In this document: piece by piece, positions 15,692 through 24,583 of the stretch
Position numbering within the stretch: position 1 is the first letter of the stretch
Layout of the letters: each line of letters begins with the position of its first letter
Assembly: GCF_022811525.1 (NCBI RefSeq)
Contig: NZ_CP063982.1
Coordinates: 2,480,001-2,544,000, forward strand
Origin: Orrella daihaiensis
GTDB taxonomy: Bacteria > Pseudomonadota > Gammaproteobacteria > Burkholderiales > Burkholderiaceae_B
DNA length: 64,000 nucleotides
Direction of reading: 5' to 3'
Made by a program: the position numbers and the translations under genes
The notes under the pieces: generated by a model
What the model saw: only the letters and a program-made list of their open reading frames with translations
Databases searched by the model: none
What the model was told of the DNA's origin: nothing

Positions 15692-17366
15692 CCCAGCAGA
15701 TAAACCTGCCCCTTCTGACCAGCAGCCCGCAAACATGGATCTTGCCAAATCAGCCCAACCGCCTCGTATTGTGCGCAAGCGCAAGGGCAACTTTTGGTTG
15801 GTGTGGCTAATCCCACTCGTGGCCTCACTGATTGGCTTATCCATTGTGTGGCACGATTGGTCAAACCGCGGGCCTACGATCTCAATTCGCCTGGACTCAG
15901 CCAGTGGCCTGGAAGCTGGGAAAACACAAATCAAGTTTCGGGATGTGGTGGTGGGCACCGTCACGAACATTCGGCTAAGTGATACCGGTGACGAGGTACT
16001 GGTCGATGCTGAATTGAATCTCGATGCGAAGGGGCTCGCCAAAGAAGGCACCCAGTTTTGGGTCGTTCGACCCACCATTGGACTGTCCGGTGTCAGCGGG
16101 CTTTCCACCCTTTTGTCCGGTGTTTACATCAATGCAGACACCAAAACCTTTAAAAGCAATGCCCCTGAAAAACTCAATTTCGTCGCCTTGACAGAGCCGC
16201 CTGCAATTTCTAGCGATCGACCAGGCTCAAGATTTAAGCTGCGCTCGGAAACATTAGGCTCGCTCGGGCCAGGTGCACCCATCTATTTCCTGCGCATCCC
16301 GGTGGGGGTGGTCACCAAATACGAACTTGAAGAGAATGGCAGCTTTGTTGATATCGAGGTATTTGTTGATGCGCCTTATGACAAATACGTTGGTGGCAAC
16401 ACGCGCTTCTGGAACGAGAGTGGTGTGTACGTCAACGTGGGCAGTGACGGCCTAACCGTCTCCACCGAGTCACTGGTCTCAGTTTTGGCGGGCGGCCTGG
16501 CATTTGGTAACTTCGGGCCACCCATCCCCTTGGCTACTAATCAAACTTTCAAGCTATACGGCAACAAAGCACTGGCCGATGAGGTTCCGATTGGTCTAGC
16601 GGTACCGGTAACCATGAAGTTCTACCAATCAACCAAAGGGCTAGAGGCTCAGGCACCGGTGACTTTCCAAGGCGTTGAAATTGGCATTGTGAACTCGGCC
16701 GATCTGGATTTCGACATCTACAAAGGTGAGTTTTTTACGCACGTTAAAGCAACGCTTTATCCGGCTCGCTTGGGTTCAGTGTTTCAAACCATGCAGCGTG
16801 CCAACCGGACTGTTGAGCAAGCCACCGAGTCACTGGCCATGATGGTCAAACGCGGCTTGCGAGCCGAGCTGAAAACCGCCAGTTTGCTAACGGGCAGCCT
16901 GTACGTGTCCATGTCGCTCGTGCGTGATGCGCCGCCGGTCAAAGAAGTGGCAGCAACCGTTCCACTGGAAATGCCAACTGTTGTCACTTCTGATCTCGAA
17001 GACATACAGAAACAGATTGCCTCGATCGTGGATAACATCAACAAAATCCCATTTGAGCAACTCTCTGCTGACTTGAGTGATTCATTGAAAGAACTGACCG
17101 AACTCGGGAAGTCACTGAACAACACACTGGCACCTGAACTGTCGGCAGTATTAAAAGACCTGCAATCCACACTCGGTCAGGTTGATGAGTTTCTTGGAGC
17201 CAGTGATGAATTACCTGCACGGCTCGACAGCAGCCTGAAGGAGATTGACAAAGCCGTGCGTGCTACTAAATCACTCATTGACGAATTACGCGCCCAACCA
17301 AACTCCATCATCTTCGGCGAACCTAGTCCGTCGTACTCACGTGACAATCTTGGGGGGACACCATGA
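15684..17366 (+). CDS. pqiB: PqiB, periplasm-spanning MCE-domain protein
   Basis: 560 residues. A short cytoplasmic tail leads to one membrane helix (FWLVWLIPLVASLIGLSIVW, about 36-55), then three MCE/MlaD domains (about 60-150, 170-280 and 295-400) and a C-terminal helical region (about 435-545) rich in Leu, Ser and Asp that would form the needle-like coiled coil. In E. coli PqiB hexamers form a hollow tube bridging the periplasm for lipid passage. It overlaps pqiA and pqiC. Confidence 0.93.
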   Translation: MVDPADKPAPSDQQPANMDLAKSAQPPRIVRKRKGNFWLVWLIPLVASLIGLSIVWHDWSNRGPTISIRLDSASGLEAGKTQIKFRDVVVGTVTNIRLSDTGDEVLVDAELNLDAKGLAKEGTQFWVVRPTIGLSGVSGLSTLLSGVYINADTKTFKSNAPEKLNFVALTEPPAISSDRPGSRFKLRSETLGSLGPGAPIYFLRIPVGVVTKYELEENGSFVDIEVFVDAPYDKYVGGNTRFWNESGVYVNVGSDGLTVSTESLVSVLAGGLAFGNFGPPIPLATNQTFKLYGNKALADEVPIGLAVPVTMKFYQSTKGLEAQAPVTFQGVEIGIVNSADLDFDIYKGEFFTHVKATLYPARLGSVFQTMQRANRTVEQATESLAMMVKRGLRAELKTASLLTGSLYVSMSLVRDAPPVKEVAATVPLEMPTVVTSDLEDIQKQIASIVDNINKIPFEQLSADLSDSLKELTELGKSLNNTLAPELSAVLKDLQSTLGQVDEFLGASDELPARLDSSLKEIDKAVRATKSLIDELRAQPNSIIFGEPSPSYSRDNLGGTP

Positions 17367-17989
17367 AACACTGGCCACTACTACTGCTTGCCGCTGCCAG
17401 TCTCGCCACTGGCTGTAGCACAACGACCATCATGCACTATGACCTTCAACCAATCACCGATACGGTGCCGTCAAACCAAAGTAAAACCCTGGTGAAGTAT
17501 CAGCTTGCAAGCATAGATGTGCCTGAGTCACTGGATGTGGAAACGTTGATCGTGCGCCAACCCAATAACAGCCTAATGGTGCTCTCACATGACAAATGGG
17601 TGGCACCACTTAGTCAAGTAATTCAAAATTCGCTATCAGTCACTCTCACGCAATCACTTGGCACCCCACCCATGCCAAGTACGATGCTGTTAGCTACTGA
17701 ATCAAGCGCATCAGCCAACTCTGACAAGATCTTTGTGGATATGCAGCAGTTTGAAATGCAGCCTGCCAAGCTAGCCAGCATTGGAGCTCTGTGGCAAATC
17801 GATTTTGCAGGTAAGCCTGGCCAAATCATCACCTGCTACAGTGTGCTGTCTAGGCCGGTTACCCCCGGGGTAGCAGCATTAGTGACGGCCCAGCAACAAA
17901 ACATGCAGCAACTAGGACAACAAATTGCTAATACCCTCCAGACCGGCACTCCACCCCAGGAAGTTAAATGCCAGGTGCAAAAAACCTAA
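17363..17989 (+). CDS. pqiC: PqiC outer-membrane lipoprotein
   Basis: 208 residues with a lipoprotein signal and lipobox LATGC (Cys18), then an ABC-type transport auxiliary lipoprotein domain (DUF330/PF03886). It is expected to anchor the PqiB needle at the outer membrane. The start overlaps the pqiB stop (ATGA), so translation is coupled. The C-terminus has a Gln-rich helix (near 170-195). Confidence 0.9.
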   Translation: MKHWPLLLLAAASLATGCSTTTIMHYDLQPITDTVPSNQSKTLVKYQLASIDVPESLDVETLIVRQPNNSLMVLSHDKWVAPLSQVIQNSLSVTLTQSLGTPPMPSTMLLATESSASANSDKIFVDMQQFEMQPAKLASIGALWQIDFAGKPGQIITCYSVLSRPVTPGVAALVTAQQQNMQQLGQQIANTLQTGTPPQEVKCQVQKT

Positions 17990-18022
17990 AACTTAGCTCC
18001 CACAGTATTTGGCCCGATATAC

Positions 18023-18436
18023 ATGCCCACCCATCAAAAGAATGTCGCAGCGATTGTACTGTTCGCATTAGGCTGCATGGACTTGTTTCGCGGCCTAGCC
18101 CACACCTTCATGATCCACTGGGCAAACGACACCTTTGCGCATCTCGATTTAAGTATTAATGGCAATGATCAACTGATGCTGCTTGGCGCCTTTGGTATCT
18201 CGAACTGGCTAACCGGCATGCTGTTCATTCTGATTGCCATCAAAGCACGCGCCTTGGCAGGTGCCACGCTTGCCATTATCCTGATCGCCTACGCCATCGG
18301 CTGGCTCGGTATGCAATACGCAGGCGTTTCGCCTGAGTCGGACTTCTACGGCCGCTTCATCATGATGGGATATTTTGTCGTGTGTTTTACTGGCATTGTG
18401 TGGCAACACGTTGCCAACAGACAGGCGAACACATAG
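18023..18436 (+). CDS. Small integral membrane protein of unknown function
   Basis: 137 residues with four hydrophobic helices (about 8-28, 50-72, 78-98 and 112-130). It is not assigned to a family. It follows pqiC by 33 bases on the same strand, so may be co-transcribed. The pattern (CMDLFRGLAHTFMIHW, then NGNDQLMLLGAFGISNWLTG) resembles small uncharacterised membrane proteins that carry four-helix bundles. Confidence 0.7.
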   Translation: MPTHQKNVAAIVLFALGCMDLFRGLAHTFMIHWANDTFAHLDLSINGNDQLMLLGAFGISNWLTGMLFILIAIKARALAGATLAIILIAYAIGWLGMQYAGVSPESDFYGRFIMMGYFVVCFTGIVWQHVANRQANT

Positions 18437-18547
18437 ACGGGCGAACAGTCAAGAAGATGTATCTATTGATGCAGCATAAAACCTGCCTGATACCTGTTTA
18501 TGCGCATTAGCTGCGTTACATTTTGGTGAATACACCGGAGAACCACA

Positions 18548-19144
18548 TTGACCAAAAATTCCAAACAAACCCCTGCCACCCCACTGTCTGAGACCGAGAT
18601 TGAAGTCCTCGACACTTTTCTGTCTGAACTCAGCGGTCCCATTCGCAGCCTTGAAGGCCTTGATGGCCTTATTTGTGCACTGAGCTGCGCCCCCACACAA
18701 TTGGACTATGACCAGTACATGTCGGCAGTGTTAGGGACCGATGCATTTACAGATAAAAAGCAAAGTACTGCCATTGAGAAGCTCGTCACACAACATCAGG
18801 CTTCAGTTAAAGCCGGGCTTGATGAGACGCTCGCAACAGAGACGCTTTACACCCCAGCCTTGCTCGTCGATGAAGACGGCCTGGCACAAGGCAACCAGTG
18901 GGCACTAGCTTTTCTGCTCGGTGTGTCCATGACTGAAGGCGACTGGTCTGATTTCACCAAGGGTGACGAGATGGCTAGATTGCTATTGCCCATGATGGTG
19001 TTAGCCCATGAGCACCACCCGGATCCGCAAATGCGGCCATCGCCAATCCCCGATGAAGGTCGAGATGAACTCTTATTCATGATGACCAATTCTTTGGCTC
19101 TGATCTATGGGTATTTCAATGGCAAGCCGATAACGCCAAACTGA
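18548..19144 (+). CDS. UPF0149 (YecA/YgfB-like) family protein
   Basis: 198 residues matching UPF0149 in its N-terminal part: LSETEIEVLDTFLSEL, then LEGLDGLICALSCAP. It is all-alpha and cytoplasmic, function poorly known. It lacks the C-terminal SEC-C-type metal-binding Cys cluster found in some YecA proteins. The start is a TTG at 18548, supported by CGGAGAA with 7 bases spacing; no ATG lies closer. Confidence 0.82.
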   Translation: MTKNSKQTPATPLSETEIEVLDTFLSELSGPIRSLEGLDGLICALSCAPTQLDYDQYMSAVLGTDAFTDKKQSTAIEKLVTQHQASVKAGLDETLATETLYTPALLVDEDGLAQGNQWALAFLLGVSMTEGDWSDFTKGDEMARLLLPMMVLAHEHHPDPQMRPSPIPDEGRDELLFMMTNSLALIYGYFNGKPITPN

Positions 19145-19162
19145 TAAAGCCCAACTGACATC

Positions 19163-19969
19163 ATGAGTGAACTAAATTTATCTGATGCGAACCTCTACTA
19201 CGAAGTTCACGAGGCGACAAGACCATCAAACAATCCGCCATTGCTGCTCGTGGCAGGCTTAGCGAGTGACTCACAATCGTGGCAACCGGCACTTCATGCC
19301 TTGACACAGGATCGCCGTATCATCTTGCTAGACAATCGTGGCAGCGGACGAACCCGCGCACCCAACGAAATCACCCTTACCCAAATGGCGCAGGACTGTC
19401 TGGCGTTGTGTGACCACCTGAAGATCGACCAAATCGATTTGTTGGGCCATTCTATGGGCGGGTGCGTTTCGTTAAATGTCGCACGCATGGCGCCTGAACG
19501 GATACGCAAACTCATCATTTGCAACAGCACTTCACGCACTGGTGCACGCAATGACATGATGTTTACCGACTGGGCAGATGCCCTGGATGAGGCTGGTGCT
19601 ACTGCACGTTGGTACCGGACGTTCTTTTACTGGATCTTCACGCGCGAGTTTTTTAACAACGAACAAGCCTTACAACAGCTCGTAAACTTAGTCATGAACT
19701 ATGAATACGGTCCCAATGCAGTTACTTACCGCAGTCAGGTGAATGCATTGAAGGGGTTTGACGCAACAGCCTGGCTGTCGCAGATAACCACGCAAGCGCT
19801 GGTGATCGCAAGCAGCGAAGACTTGATATTTCCGCCGGGCGACGATGCCTCGGGCTTGGCTGCACTGCCCAACGCGCAAGTTGACGTTATACCGGGGCTC
19901 GCGCATAGTCTGCCATTAGAGGCACCTAGGGTGTTTGGTGAAAGGGTGTTAGGGTTTTTAAACAGGTAG
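19163..19969 (+). CDS. Alpha/beta-fold hydrolase
   Basis: 268 residues with the alpha/beta-hydrolase pattern: LLLVAGLASDSQSW (oxyanion region), LLDNRGSGRT, nucleophile elbow GHSMGG (Ser97), a cap region, an acid near SSEDLIFP, and His in GLAHSLPLEAP near 250. It resembles esterases and 3-oxoadipate enol-lactonase-type hydrolases, but the substrate cannot be assigned. It lies 18 bases after the UPF0149 gene. Confidence 0.88.
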   Translation: MSELNLSDANLYYEVHEATRPSNNPPLLLVAGLASDSQSWQPALHALTQDRRIILLDNRGSGRTRAPNEITLTQMAQDCLALCDHLKIDQIDLLGHSMGGCVSLNVARMAPERIRKLIICNSTSRTGARNDMMFTDWADALDEAGATARWYRTFFYWIFTREFFNNEQALQQLVNLVMNYEYGPNAVTYRSQVNALKGFDATAWLSQITTQALVIASSEDLIFPPGDDASGLAALPNAQVDVIPGLAHSLPLEAPRVFGERVLGFLNR

Positions 19970-20301
19970 GCTCGATCGCTTAAGCTCACTGGGGAGGATC
20001 TTTCCTATCTGATGATGCGGTAGGAGAGAACCATGGCGAAGGCTCAAAGCACGGAGTCCACGCCGCACAAGTAAATTTTTGAGGGTTTCCGAAATTGTCG
20101 TGTGACTCATGTTGAGCCCCGATCAATGCATACAACGTTATAGATCTGGCATCTATCTTGGTGTTGGCATCCTAGCTTTCTTACCATCCCCACCACCTTT
20201 CGCGGCTACACGACAAAGCTGCCCATCATTCATCCCCCACAAAACCACACGCAACGCTCAGGCCACTGCCTGATGGCAATCAACTGATTTAATATCGTGA
20301 C
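19970..20301. other. Intergenic region with a possible 13-residue ORF
   Basis: 332 bp without a normal gene. An ATG at 20033 with GGAGAG a few bases upstream opens a 13-codon frame (MAKAQSTESTPHK) that ends at 20074. It may be a leader peptide, the debris of a gene, or chance. Nothing else is recognisable; the promoter of the DCC-family gene is presumably near 20200-20300. Confidence 0.3.
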
Positions 20302-20697
20302 ATGGACACAGAGCAGACCGGACCGGGACGAGAGCAAATCGCCGTCTACTTCGACGGCGCCTGCCCCATGTGCGCCAAGGAAATCGCCTACTACCAGCGC
20401 TTGGATACCGCCCAACACGTGCAATGGGTCGACGTTGCCGGGCCGAACCCAAGCTGTCCTATCGGCTATGACCAGCAGACACTATTGGCGAGGTTTCATG
20501 TCAAGGACATGCAGACAGGCCAAATCTATGATGGTGCGGCCGGGTTTGCCAAGCTGTGGACTGCCATGCCTGCGCCTTGGAAGCATCTTGGTACAGCAGC
20601 CTCGCTGGCCCCGATCACTTGGCTGCTTGAATTGGGTTACCGATTAACGCTGAAGGTTCGGCCGATACTTGCCAAGCACCTTTTTAAGCGTTCCTAG
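20302..20697 (+). CDS. DCC-family (DUF393) thiol-disulfide oxidoreductase-like protein
   Basis: 131 residues with the family's opening motif YFDGACPMC (Cys21, Cys24), a thioredoxin-like CxxC, followed by a helical region and DGAAGFAKLW. The name DCC refers to the conserved Asp-Cys-Cys. The function is not known. It converges on the methyltransferase at 20701, separated by 3 bases. Confidence 0.88.
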   Translation: MDTEQTGPGREQIAVYFDGACPMCAKEIAYYQRLDTAQHVQWVDVAGPNPSCPIGYDQQTLLARFHVKDMQTGQIYDGAAGFAKLWTAMPAPWKHLGTAASLAPITWLLELGYRLTLKVRPILAKHLFKRS

Positions 20698-20700
20698 GCA

Positions 20701-21450
20701 TCACCGCTTTCTGGCCACAAATAATCCATACCCAAAATCTGGAGCGTGCTCACGCCGCACTTCAGGCTCTTTGGCAATTTCATCTAGTATCGCCAAGGCT
20801 TGCGAATCGTCAACGTATATGGATCGCTGCCGGTCAATCTCTGCAAGCATCGGTGTGTAGAAATCATCCCACCATGCTGCTTCAGGCAGGACAAAATGCC
20901 CCACATCGTCGAACTCTGATTGATCAAGTTTGCTCAAGACAGTGTCGATGTCTCTCATGGCAGGGTAATCAGCAAAGGCGGCTTGCACCACAGCAGCTGG
21001 GTTATCAGTTAGCCAAATCGCCTCGGAAAATACCAGGTAGCCATTGGGTTTGAGTAGGCCACGACAGATCGGCAAGGCAACATCTAATCCCAAGTTGTAT
21101 AGCGCGCCTTCAGACCACACCAGATCGAAACTTTGTGCAGGCACATCGAGTGCCATCATGTCGGCAACGATTGCCTCGATTTGCCCAAGCAGCCCGGCGT
21201 TAGCCACGCGCTCACGCATCCGTGCAATGTTGGGTTCGTGGATGTCAACTGCAACGGCGTGACCACCGACTGCTTTAACCAAGTCGATGGTCTGGCCACC
21301 GGATCCACAACCGAGGTCAATAATGCTTGGGTTGGCTGGCAAGTCTTTGCATAGTGCCAGCGTACGCGTAAGAGACTCGGCGTTGCCTGGCCCCTGGCGC
21401 GGCAAGGCCTGCATGACTTCACAGAAAATTTCCCAGCTTCGATCGTCCAT
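20701..21450 (-). CDS. Class I SAM-dependent methyltransferase
   Basis: 249 residues. Motif I is IIDLGCGSGGQTIDL (near 40-54), the acidic residue after beta 2 is in AVDIHEPN, and motif IV region is FDLVWSEGALYNLG. The C-terminal part continues with a sheet-helix region of unassigned role. The substrate is unknown. The ATG at 21450 is preceded by AAAGGTGAC. Confidence 0.85.
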   Translation of the reverse strand: MDDRSWEIFCEVMQALPRQGPGNAESLTRTLALCKDLPANPSIIDLGCGSGGQTIDLVKAVGGHAVAVDIHEPNIARMRERVANAGLLGQIEAIVADMMALDVPAQSFDLVWSEGALYNLGLDVALPICRGLLKPNGYLVFSEAIWLTDNPAAVVQAAFADYPAMRDIDTVLSKLDQSEFDDVGHFVLPEAAWWDDFYTPMLAEIDRQRSIYVDDSQALAILDEIAKEPEVRREHAPDFGYGLFVARKR

Positions 21451-21545
21451 GTCACCTTTGCCTTAACCTGCCGATCATAATAGGCCAGACGATTAGCCAA
21501 ACGACTCGCCAGCTCAACAAAGGATCACTCTATCACGCCCCCGAC

Positions 21546-22181
21546 TTACTTCTTCAGGGTGGTGAACCAAAGTGGCAAGCGCAAGTTCCAGTAAATGGCG
21601 GCCGTACGCAATGTAAACGCAACCAATGTACCAATCAACAAGGCCTCAGATTTGCGTTCCGGGAAAAAGTGCAAGATTGCTGCCAAGAAGACACAACCAA
21701 TCGCCACGGGCACGGCATAAACCTCATCGCTCATGAGCAGCGTCTTGCGTCCCGTCAGCACATCGCGGATAACGCCCCCGCCAATAGCACTGATGACCCC
21801 CATGATCAGCACACCTAGCGGCCAGGCAAACCCAAGCTCATAGGCTTTCATGGCACCAGCCAAACCAAAGAGCGCTGCGCCAATGCCATCGATGTAGAGA
21901 AAGGCTTTGTAAATTTGTGGATGGGACAGATAGTTCATCGTAAAAAAGGTCACAATGCTCGCCGCAACTGCCACTCGAATGAGCAGCAAGTCTTGTGACC
22001 AAAACACTGGCACATCCATGATCAAGTCACGCACAGTGCCGCCACCCACGGACGCAATCACGCCCAACACCACGGCAGAAAACAAATCAACCCGCTTTTC
22101 TGCCACGGCCATCACGCCCGTCACGGCATACGCCACCGTAGCCATGATCGCCAATATTTGTGTCACCAGATCGATTGACAT
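21546..22181 (-). CDS. Trimeric intracellular cation (TRIC) family channel, UPF0126
   Basis: 211 residues with seven hydrophobic helices. The two family signature loops are present, one in each three-helix repeat: GGGTVRD (near 47-53) and GGGVIRD (near 134-140). Bacterial TRIC proteins form homotrimeric monovalent cation channels in the inner membrane. AGGA lies 8 bases before the ATG. The gene is alone in its orientation pair with the neighbouring methyltransferase. Confidence 0.92.
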   Translation of the reverse strand: MSIDLVTQILAIMATVAYAVTGVMAVAEKRVDLFSAVVLGVIASVGGGTVRDLIMDVPVFWSQDLLLIRVAVAASIVTFFTMNYLSHPQIYKAFLYIDGIGAALFGLAGAMKAYELGFAWPLGVLIMGVISAIGGGVIRDVLTGRKTLLMSDEVYAVPVAIGCVFLAAILHFFPERKSEALLIGTLVAFTLRTAAIYWNLRLPLWFTTLKK

Positions 22182-22417
22182 TGCACTTGTCCTATAGGTC
22201 GCTACTTACGTGCATTTTTTGGAATTTTTATGGCAGCCAGCCGCGCACCACCAGGACGATAAAGACGTAACCACAAGACTACAACCACAGTTCAGTGGCA
22301 TCATACACTGTCACATGCTCAATCCGTCACGGATTCTTGTACACACGCTTCTGTGCACTGGCGGGTACAACACGAGCTGCCGATTGCAATATTTAATCTC
22401 ACCAGAGGTCACCACAC

Positions 22418-23185
22418 ATGGCACCAGAACTTGGATCAACTGCGCGAAACTGGTTTGAACAGGGTGGCAAACAATATGCGCAGTTCCGTCCTGAATATCC
22501 GTCTGAGCTAGCGGCGTTTCTTGCAACCGTGTCACCAGACCTGGGTATAGCTGTCGATGTTGGTTGTGGTAACGGACAACTCACAAACCAATTAGCCGGG
22601 CATTTCGAGCAGGTGTTTGGCATCGACCCAAGCGCTGATCAATTGGCGAACGCAGTACCGGGCAACAATATTTCATACGTTTGCGCCAGCGCTGAAATAT
22701 TACCGATCGAAAACAATCGGGCCAGTCTTGTCGTGGCAGCCCAAGCAGCACATTGGTTTGACCTTCCTAGCTTTTACGGTGAAGTCAGACGAATATCCGT
22801 ACCCAGAGCAACTGTCGCATTAGTTAGTTACGGTGTGTTAAGCCTGGATGGAGATATCAATCAACGGTTTGAAGATTTCTATTGGAAAGAAATTGGCCCC
22901 TACTGGCCAGCTGAACGCAAACTAGTCGATAGTGGCTATGCCGACCTGATATTCCCGTTTAATGAAATGAAAGCACCGTCCATGTCCATTCAAAAAGCAT
23001 GGACCCTTGCCGAACTGCTTGGCTACATCGGCACCTGGTCAGCAGTCAAACAATTACGCGAGACTGGTCAAACAATGCTTCTAGAAAAGTTTGCTGCCGA
23101 CATGACTGTCCTGTGGGGTGCTGCGGACACTCGCCGGGAAATACGTTGGCCAATCAATATGCGAATTGGGCATATCACGGCATGA
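22418..23185 (+). CDS. Class I SAM-dependent methyltransferase
   Basis: 255 residues. Begins with a YAQFRPEYP segment typical of the methyltransferase type 11 family, then motif I AVDVGCGNGQLTNQL (near 48-62) and GIDPSADQL, with AQAAHWFD at the motif IV position. It is close to yeast Crg1/Tmt1-like trans-aconitate or small-molecule methyltransferases, but the substrate is unknown. AGAGG precedes the ATG by 9 bases. It converges on the DUF411 gene with 10 bases between. Confidence 0.85.
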   Translation: MAPELGSTARNWFEQGGKQYAQFRPEYPSELAAFLATVSPDLGIAVDVGCGNGQLTNQLAGHFEQVFGIDPSADQLANAVPGNNISYVCASAEILPIENNRASLVVAAQAAHWFDLPSFYGEVRRISVPRATVALVSYGVLSLDGDINQRFEDFYWKEIGPYWPAERKLVDSGYADLIFPFNEMKAPSMSIQKAWTLAELLGYIGTWSAVKQLRETGQTMLLEKFAADMTVLWGAADTRREIRWPINMRIGHITA

Positions 23186-23195
23186 AATATCTCAA

Positions 23196-23660
23196 CTAGT
23201 CCCGAGAAAACGCCCGTCCTTCGAAATCTACCGTCACGAGATTGCCATCCATCTGACCCATACCAGGAGAGTTCACCGGCATGCCCGGTGCTGACACGCC
23301 CTTAACGGATGGATCAAGCAGCATCTTGCGCACAGCAGTGGCTGGCACATGACCTTCGATGACCTGACCCGTGCCTTTAACCACTGCGGTGTGACAAGAA
23401 GCTAGATTAGCCGGAACACCGAACTGCTGTTTGTACTGAGCCACGTTAGGCGTCTTGACCGACTCAACAACAAAACCTTCCTGTCGCATGTACTTCACCC
23501 ATTCTGCGCAGCACCCACAATTTGGATCTGAATAAACCTCGATCTCCACGGGCTGTTGGGCCGATACAAGGCTAGTTACCAATGCGCCCAGGATAAACAT
23601 CGCACCGGATATAGCTATCTTAATTGTTGAGGCTAGGCGGTTCACACTTGATCGTTTCAT
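23196..23660 (-). CDS. DUF411 family metal-binding periplasmic protein
   Basis: 154 residues with an N-terminal signal sequence or anchor (about 14-36). The DUF411 domain has the CGCC motif (near 49-52), a second Cys-His (ASCHTAV) and a Met/Pro-rich tail (APGMPVNSPGMGQM). These Cys and Met residues suggest copper or silver binding, as proposed for the family, which often lies in metal-resistance loci; here no such neighbours exist. Confidence 0.87.
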   Translation of the reverse strand: MKRSSVNRLASTIKIAISGAMFILGALVTSLVSAQQPVEIEVYSDPNCGCCAEWVKYMRQEGFVVESVKTPNVAQYKQQFGVPANLASCHTAVVKGTGQVIEGHVPATAVRKMLLDPSVKGVSAPGMPVNSPGMGQMDGNLVTVDFEGRAFSRD

Positions 23661-23919
23661 ACTTTACCCTTGCGAATATTCTTTCTTAGCATAGAAATTC
23701 TAAGACCAAACAAGACTGCATGAGTTCCATCACATCCTGTCATTTGCTATCGATCAAGCACTAGAGCATCTCAGATAGAGAATATTTTTTGCACGACGGC
23801 GATATTGACTCAATAGCGAAAGCCTGACCATGTTCAAAGACAGTGCGCTGAGCGAATCCGATAAGACCAATTTCGGGGATAAGGGTTCGGAGACTGGACT
23901 GATCATTACATATGCACTA

Positions 23920-24306
23920 TCAGGCTTGATGCCTGCGATCCCCGAAACGCTTGATCAGCAAAGTCCCCATGATCAATAAGGCGAAAAGACCTGCCAGACC
24001 CAGCGCCCAAACAACCCAAACCAACGGCGCAATCCATCCAAGTACTGACGTCAATAGCGGAACAGTGGCAGCGGCATTGTCAATTGCACTTTGAACAAAC
24101 ATGAAGACAGTAGCCCAATCTGAGGGCGCTAACCAAGCGCTTGCCCAACCAGGAATCACAATTTGATTGGTTGCCATCTCAAGTGCGCCTACAGCCCCTG
24201 TCGACAATCGATCAGAGGACCAAGCGATGGCCTGCGCCACTAGCGCAGCAAAACCAGTCCACACCAGAACGGCGAGCACAAAAACACCCCAAATCAGTAC
24301 TTTCAT
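23920..24306 (-). CDS. Small membrane protein of unknown function
   Basis: 128 residues with two or three long hydrophobic helices (about 2-26, 52-75 and 80-115) and a basic C-terminus (KRFGDRRHQA). No family is recognised. The ATG at 24306 has GCAGGG upstream; a TTG at 24321 is less likely. It stands alone between two gaps of about 260 and 277 bp in which nothing else is evident. Confidence 0.6.
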   Translation of the reverse strand: MKVLIWGVFVLAVLVWTGFAALVAQAIAWSSDRLSTGAVGALEMATNQIVIPGWASAWLAPSDWATVFMFVQSAIDNAAATVPLLTSVLGWIAPLVWVVWALGLAGLFALLIMGTLLIKRFGDRRHQA

Positions 24307-24583
24307 GGATACACCCTGCAAGAGTTGATAGGAACACGTGCAAATTGATTAGGCCAGTGAATCGTATACACCGTGGCCATTATCCAAACCGTTAGACCGA
24401 AAATCTCGAACTCGGTTCGTTCCGATCGTATTTTAGGTAGGACCGAGAAATCATCATGAGGCTTAAGTGTGCGAATAATGGTTAAAGCTGGCTTGATCCA
24501 GGTGTTTTGCGATCTAAAACTGCCAACACTAGTGCCACGAAGTAACATGCAGACACGATTAAGTCACGGCACGCTACCAGAAC

